This document shows, piece by piece, positions 26,701 to 32,758 of a stretch of 64,000 nucleotides of DNA. The notes under the pieces are model-generated. The model saw only the letters and a list, made by a program, of their open reading frames with translations. It searched no databases and had not been told where the DNA came from. The stretch spans positions 496,001 to 560,000 of the forward strand of contig NZ_SELP01000002.1 in NCBI RefSeq assembly GCF_004145845.1, written 5' to 3'. The position numbers and the translations under genes were made by a program. The first letter of the stretch is position 1; every line of letters begins with the position of its first letter. Source of the stretch: Loktanella sp. IMCC34160 (lineage in GTDB: Bacteria; Pseudomonadota; Alphaproteobacteria; Rhodobacterales; Rhodobacteraceae).

Positions 26701-27711
26701 CGATTGGTCAAAGCCGATCAGCGTGTCGTCATGTGCCGACCCGATGGCGCCGTCGATGCCCTGGATGATGCTGTCGCCCTCGGCGTCACCACCCGACAGG
26801 GCGCCGGTCGCAAGGTTCACATAGACCGCGGAATCCGAGGCGGAGTAATCGATGTTGTCCTGACCGGCGTTACCTGCAAAGGCATCGTGGCCTTCACCAC
26901 CAACAAACAGGTCGTCGCCCGTCCCGCCGTAGAGCGTGTTATCGCCCGCGCCGCCGGACAGGATGTCATTCCCGCTTTCGCCATAGACGGTGTCATTCCC
27001 CGCCCCAGCCAGAACCGTGTCGTTCCCGGCCCCGGCAAGGATCAGGTCGTCGTTGCCGCTGTGGCCGCCGATGATGGCGTCGCCATTGTCGACCATGTCG
27101 CCGTGGGGGTCGCCGGTATAGGCGATGTCGATCAAATCGTCGCCTCCGGTGCCGGACACCGTGCCGTCAAGTTCCGGTCCTGCCAGATCGAAAGAGATGT
27201 CGCCAACGCCGACGGTGCCGGAATAGGCCGCCGCATCGCCGTTGTCGTGGATGATCTCAAGCTTGACGATCGGCCCGGGGATGCTGACCGTCACGCTGTC
27301 GGGGGCGCCGCTGCCTTCGACGCCCGAGCTGTAATACCCTTCCCCTTCGACCGTGCTGCCGCTGACCGAGTGGTAGTAGAGATCCGAGAAGTTCACCTCG
27401 ACCTTGTTGCCGTAGGCATCGTAGGCGTAGATCGTGACCTTGTCGTCAAAGGTGCATTCGTCGGAATCGACGTCGAACAATTCGAACTTCAGGTTCTCGA
27501 CTGCCTGATCGAAATTGATGACGATCTTTGTCGGGTCGTTCACGCAGTTGGAGGTCAGCCCGTCAGAGCTGCCGGACGTGCCTTTGGTCCAGTAGTCGCC
27601 ATCGATGTTGGTCGGCGTCGACACGGTAAAGCCAACTGACCCACCCGTCCCCGATGCGCTGTTCGTTCCATCGATATTGGTGCTCGACCAATCAATTAAA
27701 TAATCCGACAT
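20713..27711 (-). CDS. giant RTX/cadherin-like secreted protein with C-terminal Hint domain
   Basis: 2332 residues, very acidic, no N-terminal signal peptide: a type I secretion substrate. Order: domain A (about 5-178); RTX nonapeptides (184-394); second copy of domain A (401-580; shared FELFDVDSDEC, IIHDNGDAAAYSGT); short RTX; a unique segment (644-775, YFDTDHDGVYDYSVKIDG); RTX; cadherin-like tandem domain 1 (890-994, DVLANDSDPEGDPLTVVSA); RTX (998-1357); cadherin-like domain 2 (1411-1514); RTX (1517-2097); Hint from Cys2140 (CFTPGTTIATPKGERLVEDL) with HRVLV and FERHEVV blocks. Repeats are GGxGxDxUx Ca2+-binding type. ATG 27711 is preceded by AGGGGAG. Likely a cell-surface or biofilm adhesin; the Hint part may self-cleave. 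No secretion genes adjoin it. Confidence 0.93.
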   Translation of the reverse strand: MSDYLIDWSSTNIDGTNSASGTGGSVGFTVSTPTNIDGDYWTKGTSGSSDGLTSNCVNDPTKIVINFDQAVENLKFELFDVDSDECTFDDKVTIYAYDAYGNKVEVNFSDLYYHSVSGSTVEGEGYYSSGVEGSGAPDSVTVSIPGPIVKLEIIHDNGDAAAYSGTVGVGDISFDLAGPELDGTVSGTGGDDLIDIAYTGDPHGDMVDNGDAIIGGHSGNDDLILAGAGNDTVLAGAGNDTVYGESGNDILSGGAGDNTLYGGTGDDLFVGGEGHDAFAGNAGQDNIDYSASDSAVYVNLATGALSGGDAEGDSIIQGIDGAIGSAHDDTLIGFDQSGSDPADTYTNEFWGEAGDDSIAGAGGDDRLMGGEGCDTIDGGAGNDLIRGDTNYDGTVGGPGASTPTAMSFSFVGANIDGVNTVTSGDASVDVTVSTPTNINGDSFYMGTIAGETELTSAGVTNGTEVSVSFSSEVSNLSFELFDVDSDECTWDDKVTVIALDADGNQVPVVFSNTYIHAISGSTIEGEGNWNPGVEGSGSADTVTVSIAGPIVSLTIIHDNGDAAAYSGTIGIGDISFTALGSEECYDDVLTGGSGDDEIYGELGNDTISAGDDDDTVVGGVGDDRIDGGSGNDLLIGDGTGDCATDDYFEEQDKDISNIVVYFDTDHDGVYDYSVKIDGFPDSGTGTFISNDLDDYFGQMLNYIYAENPDLVGASVTAGVSIKGGTSETYYAVDGNENGSAADSGPTLNTGPGNDMVLSYSDFYGTYDPSLTSVVTGGVAGTFDDSITGGDGDDTILGECGDDTLAGEAGADMVYGGAGADLIFGAAGDIVDGGSEGDDNDTLDLTGQGNFILQDLVPDSNGNGYDGTVVFVDGDGNPTGETIVFTEIENIIGDPYNGAPVAIDDIANTGLTNPVTIDVLANDSDPEGDPLTVVSAVLADPTQGSVVINADGTITFTAAPGVEGEVIITYTVEDPSGNSDSATVTITVADGTVEGTAGDDVIDVTYTGDPEGDMVDNNDAIIAGHSGNDDLIVAGAGNDIVRAGDGDDTVYGGTGDDSIAGEAGNDFLLGGDGNDIIRGGTGDDTLCGIDGNDTLYGGSGNDILEGMNDDDVLFGGSGNDLLAGDAGEDTLEGGSGDDRLYGGTSNDVINDVSGSDTAYGGDGDDFIDVSGNNPLPDIGYPGVYPADADPTDDLDTVYGGAGNDVILTGDDADFVDGGSGNDVIDAGFDADSILGGAGDDIITGGEGADNIDGGTGNDLIYGGLDNDTLDIPDDLDGDGDSNDPGEDLVTNNNMDTIHGGDGDDTIYGRDDDDVLYGDAGSDLLDGGIDEDTIYGGDDDDTIIGGVGDVVDGGAGGVDYDTLDLSGMGEFILQDLVPDSNGNGYDGTVVFVDGDGNPTGETIVFTEIENIIGDPYNGAPVAIDDIANTGLTNPVTIDVLANDSDPEGDPLTVVSATLADPTQGSVVINADGTITYTPAAGVEGEVIINYTIEDPSGNSDSATVTVMVADGTVEGTAGDDVINVGYTGDPEGDMVDNNDAILPGDTGNDDLIYGYGGNDSITAGDGDDEVYGGDGNDFIHGVAGNDTLFGDAGDDTIVGSFDNDTIYGGADNDSINGQGGVDTLYGGDGDDIVKGGTEGDFVYGDAGNDTVSGSDGNDYVSGGTGDDTVYGQGGEDTLFGDAGNDSVYGGNEDDLIYGGSGNDVVFGNGGNDYINAGEGDDVVRGGDGDDSILGLAGNDTIYGEAGNDTVLGSTDNDVVYGGAGNDSINGQGGVDTLYGGDGDDIVKGGTEGDFVYGGTGNDEVSGSSGDDYVSGGTGDDTVYGQGGEDTLSGGAGNDLVIGGDDNDSITGGSGDDTLQGNGGDDSIEAGSGNDLVYGGTGNDVIDTAGGAGLPDIGYPGVYPADPIPNDDMDTVYGGAGDDTITTGDDADTVYGGTGNDTIDAGIDADFVRGGDGNDTIIGSEGGDIIYGDDGDDLIIGGLATDVLDLPDDLDGNGDSNGPGEDLVTDNNMDTLYGGAGNDIITGNDDDDVLYGGTGNDSLDGGVDEDVLYGGDGDDTLTGGQGNDMLYGGFGNDLFIGGDADDVVVGGEDPDDGDWDVLDLTGSNVDYIEYVPGDPEAGTVHFLDGSTMTFSEIENVIPCFTPGTTIATPKGERLVEDLREGDRIITRDNGIQEIAWVGRKEMAGRQLVQNPHLKPILIRAGALGNGLPERDMLVSPNHRVLVASELTQLYFEESEVLAAAKHLVGAPGIHAVDVMNTSYIHFMFERHEVVLSNGSWTESFQPGDYSLKGIGNSQRNEIFELFPDLKSKQGLENYQSARKALKKHEARLLVK
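21420..23160 (-). repeat. largest RTX (glycine/aspartate nonapeptide) repeat block, with an internal duplication
   Basis: About 580 residues of back-to-back GGxGxD-type nonapeptides, coded with a 27-base period. Two stretches of roughly 75 residues, beginning INGQGGVDTLYGGDGDDIV (about + strand 22690-22890 and 22250-22425), are nearly identical, indicating a recent tandem duplication of eight or more repeats. Confidence 0.85.
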
Positions 27712-28373
27712 TTCGCGACTCCCCTATGCCCTTGGCAGCGGACGGTTTTCCGTCCGGGCGTTTACGTCAAAGCACGTAGAATCGACCTTTGTCGGTCGGG
27801 GCACCACATACTCTCACGCTGGTTGGAAGGCTTGCGCCCGCCAACCGAAATACAGATGCGAAAGGACAACCCTCGCAGACTCAACTCTTCGTTCAGATCA
27901 GAAGCCCTGATCGAACCCGACCGCCCCAATCGGCCGGAGTGCCCCCCAGTTGGGCCTTTCTTGGATACCGGCAAGAATGTGGCGAAAAAAGCGAAAAATT
28001 TTTCGATCAGCGGGGAAAATCGTTTGTCTCGCCGCAATTTGGCCCGAATTCACCTGAGTTTTGGGCGGGGCGAATGAGCCAATTGTTTCGTCTTAGGAAA
28101 CGCGACCTGTCCAAAAGGATAGTTTCGGCACCCTACCCAGCAACCGCAGATTGAAATAACTGTGAATTGCCGGGGGGTTCGTGAAAAACTGTTTCACGCA
28201 GAACACCCAAAACCGTTCCGTTTACCTTGTGTCAGAATGTTGCCTGAATTCGCGCCCGATTGTCTGCAACCTGTGCAAAATCCGAATAATGGACGTCGAT
28301 CGTTCCGGATTTGGTCAACAAACTCGAATCGATTCGAGAAAAATTCGATCGTTAACGGTTTTTCAGGGATTTC
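27712..28373. other. 662-base intergenic region, palindrome-rich, no credible gene
   Basis: The stretch between the RTX gene start and tRNA-Leu is more AT-rich than its neighbours and holds no ORF with family resemblance. It contains a leader hairpin CGGACGG-TTTT-CCGTCCG (27739-27756), GATCAG-AAGCC-CTGATC (27896-27912), CGAAAAATTTTTCG (27992-28005), CGTGAAA-AACTG-TTTCACG (28180-28198) and a perfect 16-base palindrome CTCGAATCGATTCGAG (28323-28338). It is the probable control region of the RTX gene. Confidence 0.6.
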
Positions 28374-28459
28374 TGGTGCCGGTGGAGAGACTCGAACTCT
28401 CACGATGTTGCCATCGGCGGATTTTGAATCCGCTGCGTCTACCATTCCGCCACACCGGC
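28374..28459 (-). tRNA. tRNA-Leu (CAA anticodon)
   Basis: Minus strand, 5' end at 28459. Acceptor stem GCCGGTG/CACCGGC, anticodon stem GCGGA/TCCGC with loop TTCAAAA giving anticodon CAA, long class II variable arm (GATGGCAACATC), T arm with GTTCGAGTC, and encoded CCA at 28376-28374. The long variable arm and anticodon agree on leucine. Confidence 0.96.
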
Positions 28460-28560
28460 CAGCGCAGACCGTCTAGCGCCCGGTCAGGGCGGCGTCAACG
28501 GCCCATGGTTGACCTGCGCCCCGGATTAAGGGACTAAGGTCAAAACAAGGGCACCGAGCA

Positions 28561-29139
28561 ATGATCCGCAGCCTGTATGACTGGACGCTGTCGCTGGCGA
28601 ACCACCCGCGCGCGCTTTGGGCGCTGGCGCTGATTGCCTTTATCGAAAGCTCGGTCTTTCCGATCCCGCCGGATGTGCTGATGATCCCGATGATCATCGC
28701 CGCGCCGCGCCGTGCCTTCCTGATTGCGACAGTCGCCACGGTGTCGTCGGTGCTGGGCGCGCTACTGGGCTATTACATCGGCGCGGTGCTGTTCGATACG
28801 GTCGGCCAGCCGGTGCTGGATTTCTACGGCAAGGGCGAGGATTTCGCGGCCTTCGCAGACCGCTACAACGATTGGGGCGCCTGGGCGGTTCTGATCGCAG
28901 GGGTGACCCCCTTCCCGTTCAAGGTGATCACCATCGCGTCCGGGGCCACGGGCCTGTCGATCCCGGTGTTCATCATCGCCTCTATCATCGCGCGGGCACT
29001 GCGGTTCTTCATCGTGGCGGTGCTGCTTTGGAAATTCGGCCCACCTATTCGTGATTTCATCGAACGTCGGTTGGGGCTTGCCTTTACTGCCTTCTGCGTC
29101 CTTCTTGTGGGCGGTTTCATCCTTGTGAGGTATCTATGA
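28561..29139 (+). CDS. YqaA/DedA-like inner-membrane protein
   Basis: 192 residues, SNARE-associated/DedA superfamily (YqaA type). Conserved blocks are ESSVFPIPPDVLMIPMI near residue 30, a GYYIGAVLFDTVG helix, and FPFKVITIASGATGL near 118 (the family's F/TPxPxK re-entrant motif). DedA-type proteins are proposed lipid scramblases or flippases and support membrane homeostasis. The dsbB start overlaps its stop as ATGA, so the two are translationally coupled. Confidence 0.85.
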   Translation: MIRSLYDWTLSLANHPRALWALALIAFIESSVFPIPPDVLMIPMIIAAPRRAFLIATVATVSSVLGALLGYYIGAVLFDTVGQPVLDFYGKGEDFAAFADRYNDWGAWAVLIAGVTPFPFKVITIASGATGLSIPVFIIASIIARALRFFIVAVLLWKFGPPIRDFIERRLGLAFTAFCVLLVGGFILVRYL

Positions 29140-29606
29140 CCCGGACCCGACTGATCTTTCTGGCCGCTGGTGGGTCATTCGCCCTGCTGGCCGGGGCGTT
29201 CCTGTTTCAGGCGCTTGGCTGGGCGCCCTGCAAGATGTGCCTGTGGCAACGGTATCCGCATGGTGCGGCAATCGGGATCGGGGCGCTGGCGCTGTTGGGT
29301 CTGGGCTGGCGCATCCTGCCTTGGCTGGGCGGGCTTGCGGCGCTGACGACTGCCGGGATCGGCGCCTATCATTCGGGCGTCGAACAGAAATGGTGGGATG
29401 GTCCGGCAAGCTGCTCGGCCTCTGGCGGGGCGCTGGACGGGCTGTCGGGCGCATCGCTGTTGCCCGGCGCGGCGATGGATGCCCCTGCCCTCGTGCTGTG
29501 CGACACCTTCACCCCGTTCCTCTTCGGCCTGTCGATGGCCAATTGGAACACAATCCTGTCGGCGGGCCTTGTCGTTCTCTGGCTGATGGCGGCGCGGCGG
29601 GCCTAA
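29136..29606 (+). CDS. dsbB: disulfide bond formation protein B
   Basis: 156-residue inner-membrane quinone reductase that reoxidises DsbA. The first periplasmic pair is Cys32-Cys35 (PCKMCLWQRYPH, with the quinone-site Arg after WQ), and the second pair is Cys93 and Cys122 (ASCSASGG, LCDTF). Four membrane helices are evident. Its 3' end overlaps the convergent Lrp gene by 4 bases. A periplasmic DsbA partner is not in the window; the CPWC protein at 7675 has no signal peptide. Confidence 0.93.
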   Translation: MTRTRLIFLAAGGSFALLAGAFLFQALGWAPCKMCLWQRYPHGAAIGIGALALLGLGWRILPWLGGLAALTTAGIGAYHSGVEQKWWDGPASCSASGGALDGLSGASLLPGAAMDAPALVLCDTFTPFLFGLSMANWNTILSAGLVVLWLMAARRA

Positions 29607-30043
29607 CGGCGCGCGGCGCGGCGGGTCGACAGAAGAAGGTTGGTTTCGGACCGGGTCACGCCCTCCAGCTTGCGGATGTCGAACAGCACCTGATCCAGCG
29701 CCTCAAGCGTATCGGTCCCGATCTCGACAATCAGATCCCACGTCCCGTTGGTGGTGTGCACGGCAACGACCTGCGCCATGCCCGTCAGGCGTTGGATCAC
29801 CTTTTCGGTGCCCCGCCCCTCGATCTCCAGCATCATCAGCCCCCGCACCGGAGAGGCTGCGATATCGTTGCGGGTCAGCACGGTGAACCCGGCGATCTCG
29901 CCGCTTTGGGACAGGCGGGCGATCCGGGCGCGGACGGTTGTCCGGGTCACGCCAAGATCGGCGGCAAGCTCTGACAGGCTCGCGCGGCCGTCGCGTTTCA
30001 GGGCGGCCAGCAGGCGCTGATCCAGTTCGTCCATGATGGGCAT
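29603..30043 (-). CDS. Lrp/AsnC-family regulator, probable arginine/ornithine catabolism control
   Basis: 146 residues: helix-turn-helix at about 6-55 (DELDQRLLAALKRDGRASLSELAADLGVTRTTVRARIARL) and a RAM/AsnC ligand domain at about 70-140 (VVAVHTTNGTWDLIVEI). The start is either the first ATG (30043) or ATG 30034. It diverges from arginase with about 76 bases between, the usual place for an Lrp-type regulator of arginase (ArgR/AruR-like in Agrobacterium and Brucella). Phased TTTTG tracts in the gap are candidate binding sites. Confidence 0.88.
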   Translation of the reverse strand: MPIMDELDQRLLAALKRDGRASLSELAADLGVTRTTVRARIARLSQSGEIAGFTVLTRNDIAASPVRGLMMLEIEGRGTEKVIQRLTGMAQVVAVHTTNGTWDLIVEIGTDTLEALDQVLFDIRKLEGVTRSETNLLLSTRRAARR

Positions 30044-30046
30044 CCG

Positions 30047-30090
30047 TTTTGATCACTCCGCCCCCCTTTTGATCCTTTTGCCTGCTTTTG
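30047..30090. promoter_or_regulatory. helically phased TTTTG repeats between lrp-type gene and arginase
   Basis: TTTTG occurs at 30047, 30067, 30076 and 30086 on the + strand, i.e. at steps of 20, 9 and 10 bases, so on one face of the helix. Lrp-family octamers recognise such phased, bendable T-tracts. Downstream, TATAAG at 30112 ends only 3 bases before the arginase ATG. Confidence 0.45.
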
Positions 30091-30119
30091 TCATCCCCGA
30101 AATGGCTAAAGTATAAGGC

Positions 30120-31052
30120 ATGGAACAGACTCATATCATCTTGATCGGGGCCCCGATGGACAGCGGCAAGCGTCGTCGGGGCTGTCTTATGGGGCCGGAC
30201 GCCTATCGGACCGCCGGCATCGCCGAGGCGATTTCAGAGCTCGGGCACAGCGTGACCGACATCGGCAATGTGGTGCCGGACAGGGTGACCGACGCCCCGG
30301 TCCTGAAGAACCCGAAGGTACATGCACTGGCCGAAACCATCGGCTGGACGCAGGCCCTGATGCGCAGCGCGCAAGAGGCCGCGCCGAAAGGGCTGCCGAT
30401 CTTTCTGGGCGGCGATCACGCGCTGGCGCTGGGTTCGGTCGCCGGAATGGCCGCCCACGCACAGGCGCAGGGGCGGCCGCAATTCGTCTTGTGGCTGGAC
30501 GCGCATAGCGATTTCCACACGCCCGAAACCACCGGCTCCGGCAACCTGCATGGCACGCCCGTCGCCTATGTCACCGGTCAGCCGGGGTTCGATGGCTTCC
30601 CCGCCCTGCCCGCGCCGGTGCCCACCGAAAACGTCTGCATGATCGGCCTGCGGTCGGTCGACGGGGCGGAAAAGGCGGCGCTGGAGCGGCTGGATGTCTC
30701 GCTTGCCGATATGCGGACCATTGACGAGGTCGGGATCACCGCGCCGCTGACCGCCTTCCTGAACCGGGTCGCGGCGGTTAACGGGATGCTACATGTCTCG
30801 CTCGACGTGGATTTCCTTGACCCGACCATCGCGCCCGCCGTGGGCACGACCGTTCCGGGTGGGGCCACGGTGCGCGAAGGTCATCTTGTGATGGAACTGC
30901 TGCATGACAGCGGGCTTGTAACCTCGCTCGACCTTGTGGAACTGAACCCCTTCCTCGACGACCGGGGCAAGACCGCCAGCCTGATGGTCGACCTGACGGC
31001 CTCGCTTCTGGGGCGGCGCATCTTTGACAGACCGACGCGGAGTTTCGCATGA
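30120..31052 (+). CDS. rocF: arginase
   Basis: 310 residues; hydrolyses arginine to ornithine and urea. Mn2+ ligands are in place: GGDHAL with His100, DAHSD with Asp127/His129/Asp131, and SLDVDFLDP with two Asp. The product feeds the ornithine cyclodeaminase encoded immediately after it (4-base ATGA overlap at 31049-31052). No clear Shine-Dalgarno is seen upstream of the ATG, and a TATAAG hexamer is almost adjacent, so translation may be leaderless or start from a distant promoter. Confidence 0.93.
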   Translation: MEQTHIILIGAPMDSGKRRRGCLMGPDAYRTAGIAEAISELGHSVTDIGNVVPDRVTDAPVLKNPKVHALAETIGWTQALMRSAQEAAPKGLPIFLGGDHALALGSVAGMAAHAQAQGRPQFVLWLDAHSDFHTPETTGSGNLHGTPVAYVTGQPGFDGFPALPAPVPTENVCMIGLRSVDGAEKAALERLDVSLADMRTIDEVGITAPLTAFLNRVAAVNGMLHVSLDVDFLDPTIAPAVGTTVPGGATVREGHLVMELLHDSGLVTSLDLVELNPFLDDRGKTASLMVDLTASLLGRRIFDRPTRSFA

Positions 31053-32107
31053 CCACCCCTTCCGATCTGGCCCTCGTGCCCTTCGTCTCTGTCGATCACA
31101 TGATGGGGCTGGTGCATCACATCGGCATCGAACAGATGCTGATCGACCTCGCCGCCGAGATCGAGGCGGATTTCAAACGGTGGGAGCTGTTTGACAAGAC
31201 CCCGCGCGTCGCCTCGCACAGCCCCGTCGGGGTGATCGAACTGATGCCGACTTCGGACGGCGAGATGTATGGGTTCAAATACGTCAACGGCCACCCCAAG
31301 AACACGCGCGAGGGGTTGCAGACCGTAACCGCCTTCGGGCTTTTGGCGGATGTGAACACCGGTTACCCGAAACTTCTGACCGAGATGACGATCCTGACGG
31401 CGCTGCGCACGGCGGCGATGTCGGCGCTGGCGGCCAAATACCTTGCCCCCAAGGGCGCGCGGACGATGGCGATGATCGGCAACGGGGCGCAATCGGAATT
31501 CCAGTGCCTTGCGTTCAAGGCGAACTGCGGGATCGACACGGTCCGGCTGTATGACGTCGATCCCAAGGCGACGCTGAAATGCGCAACGAACCTGCGGGGA
31601 ACGGGCCTGACGGTTGTATCCTGCGACAGCGGCGAATCCGCGATGGAGGGGGCCGAAATCATCACCACCTGCACGGCGGACAAGCAATATGCCACGATCC
31701 TGACCGACAACATGGTCGGTAGCGGCGTGCACATCAACGCCATCGGCGGCGACTGCCCGGGCAAGACGGAACTGGCCGCACCGATCCTGCACCGGTCCGA
31801 GATTTTCGTCGAATACCCGCCGCAGACCCGGGTCGAGGGGGAGATCCAGCAGCTGGACCCTGACCATCCGGTGACAGAGTTGTGGCAGGTGATGACCGGT
31901 GCCGCCGAAGGCCGCCGCGACGCGCGGCAGATCACCCTGTTCGACAGCGTTGGCTTCGCGATCGAGGATTTCAGCGCCCTGCGCTATGTCCACCGGGCGA
32001 TTCAGGCAACGCGGTTCTTTACCAACCTGGACATGCTGGCCGATCCGGATGATCCGCGCGACCTGTTCGGGATGGTGGCGCGCGCCGCACCGGGGGCGGT
32101 GGGTTAA
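31049..32107 (+). CDS. ocd: ornithine cyclodeaminase
   Basis: 352 residues of the ornithine cyclodeaminase/mu-crystallin family; converts ornithine to proline and ammonia with NAD+. The NAD-binding site is MIGNGAQSEFQ near residue 148, the DIN/DVDPKATLKC region follows, and GVHINAIGGDCPGKTEL near 230 carries the conserved catalytic Asp (GGDCPGK). With arginase this makes an arginine-to-proline route. Its stop codon TAA (32105-32107) lies inside the terminal hairpin of an intergenic repeat. Confidence 0.93.
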   Translation: MTTPSDLALVPFVSVDHMMGLVHHIGIEQMLIDLAAEIEADFKRWELFDKTPRVASHSPVGVIELMPTSDGEMYGFKYVNGHPKNTREGLQTVTAFGLLADVNTGYPKLLTEMTILTALRTAAMSALAAKYLAPKGARTMAMIGNGAQSEFQCLAFKANCGIDTVRLYDVDPKATLKCATNLRGTGLTVVSCDSGESAMEGAEIITTCTADKQYATILTDNMVGSGVHINAIGGDCPGKTELAAPILHRSEIFVEYPPQTRVEGEIQQLDPDHPVTELWQVMTGAAEGRRDARQITLFDSVGFAIEDFSALRYVHRAIQATRFFTNLDMLADPDDPRDLFGMVARAAPGAVG

Positions 32108-32295
32108 AACCCACCTTACGTTCAGGGGCGCTGCCCCTCCGGCCCTGTCGGGCCATTCACCCCGGGATATTTTTGACCCAAAGAAGGAGGCTGGACTGAG
32201 GTCCTTTCTTCTTTGGGTAAAATATCTCCTCTAGGGACCACGAATTGTCAGGTGGGGGGCGAAGCGCCCCCGGGTAAGGTGGGTCTTGACCCACC
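32098..32295. repeat. imperfect palindromic intergenic repeat (full copy)
   Basis: A ~198-base unit with inverted outer hairpins (GGTGGGTTAAAACCCACC at 32098-32115 and GGTGGGTCTTGACCCACC at 32278-32295), then GC-rich hairpins (GGGGCGCTGCCCC; GGGGGCGAAGCGCCCCC), then an inner inverted pair: CCCGGGATATTTTTGACCC AAAGAAG and CTTCTTTGGGTAAAATATC. It fills the gap between the convergent ocd and usg genes. The 62-base core 32125-32186 recurs at 47177-47238 with three mismatches. Confidence 0.85.
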
Positions 32296-32300
32296 ATCCC

Positions 32301-32567
32301 CTAATGGTAGCGGAATTCGCCCACCACGTTGCGCCATTCGCCCGGACGGATCAGTTTTCGGTGGGTATAGCGGACTGAATGCAGCGGTCCCTCGATCTCT
32401 TCCCGCCAGAAGGAAATGAACCCCAGCAACCTGTCGTGATCTGGTGCAAGGTCGTAATCCTGCCAGATGAAGGTGTTAAGGACATGCGGATGGTCGGGCA
32501 TGTGATAGTAAAGCTCTGCCGTGGTCAGCCCGTATCCCTTCAGCATCAATTCGGTTTCGGTGGTCAT
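32301..32567 (-). CDS. usg: Usg family protein
   Basis: 88 residues matching the alphaproteobacterial Usg family of unknown function, first noted near tryptophan genes. The core reads LKGYGLTTAELYYHMPDHP, FIWQDYDLAP, FWREEIEGPLHSVRYTH and LIRPGEWR. The start at 32567 is preceded by GAAAGGGGGCGAT, a strong ribosome-binding site; a longer frame to 32624 adds non-family residues. No trp genes are nearby. Divergent from gyrA. Confidence 0.85.
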   Translation of the reverse strand: MTTETELMLKGYGLTTAELYYHMPDHPHVLNTFIWQDYDLAPDHDRLLGFISFWREEIEGPLHSVRYTHRKLIRPGEWRNVVGEFRYH

Positions 32568-32613
32568 ATCGCCCCCTTTCTCTGCCTGATGAGAAAATGA
32601 GAGCACAACCATA

Positions 32614-32628
32614 TTAATTGTCAATTAA
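32614..32628. promoter_or_regulatory. perfect inverted repeat overlapping a -35 element upstream of usg
   Basis: TTAATTG-T-CAATTAA is a perfect 7+1+7 inverted repeat. On the minus strand it embeds TTGACA, a consensus -35, about 50 bases upstream of the usg start. A dimeric repressor bound here would cover the usg promoter. Confidence 0.45.
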
Positions 32629-32683
32629 AACAATCTATTAGCAGCCAAGCCCTGCGGCTGCCAAACTGGGTGGGCTTATGGCG

Positions 32684-32713
32684 TTGCACCCCATATCCGG
32701 GGTCTGATATAAC
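32684..32713 (+). promoter_or_regulatory. candidate gyrA promoter
   Basis: TTGCAC (32684-32689), 18-bp spacer, TATAAC (32708-32713) with an upstream TGA resembling an extended -10. Transcription would start near 32720, leaving a short leader before the GTG at 32759. Confidence 0.5.
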
Positions 32714-32758
32714 ACCGCAAACAAGATATAGCAGCCTTTGGGCAGACAGGCGGACGAC

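Noticed and set aside
23821-27639. 1272-codon open frame on the + strand opposite the RTX gene
   Set aside because: It is a mirror of the 27-base RTX period, giving monotonous Val/Ala/Asp repeats (VVAGAAVDVV type) without any domain, start signal or conservation expected of a gene.
27762-28037. 91-codon frame upstream of the RTX gene
   Set aside because: No ribosome-binding site or resemblance to a family, and its coding region runs over several palindromes that look regulatory.
28374-28459. tRNA-Leu as the edge of a genomic island
   Set aside because: No integrase, no repeated tRNA 3' end and no mobility genes were found on either side.
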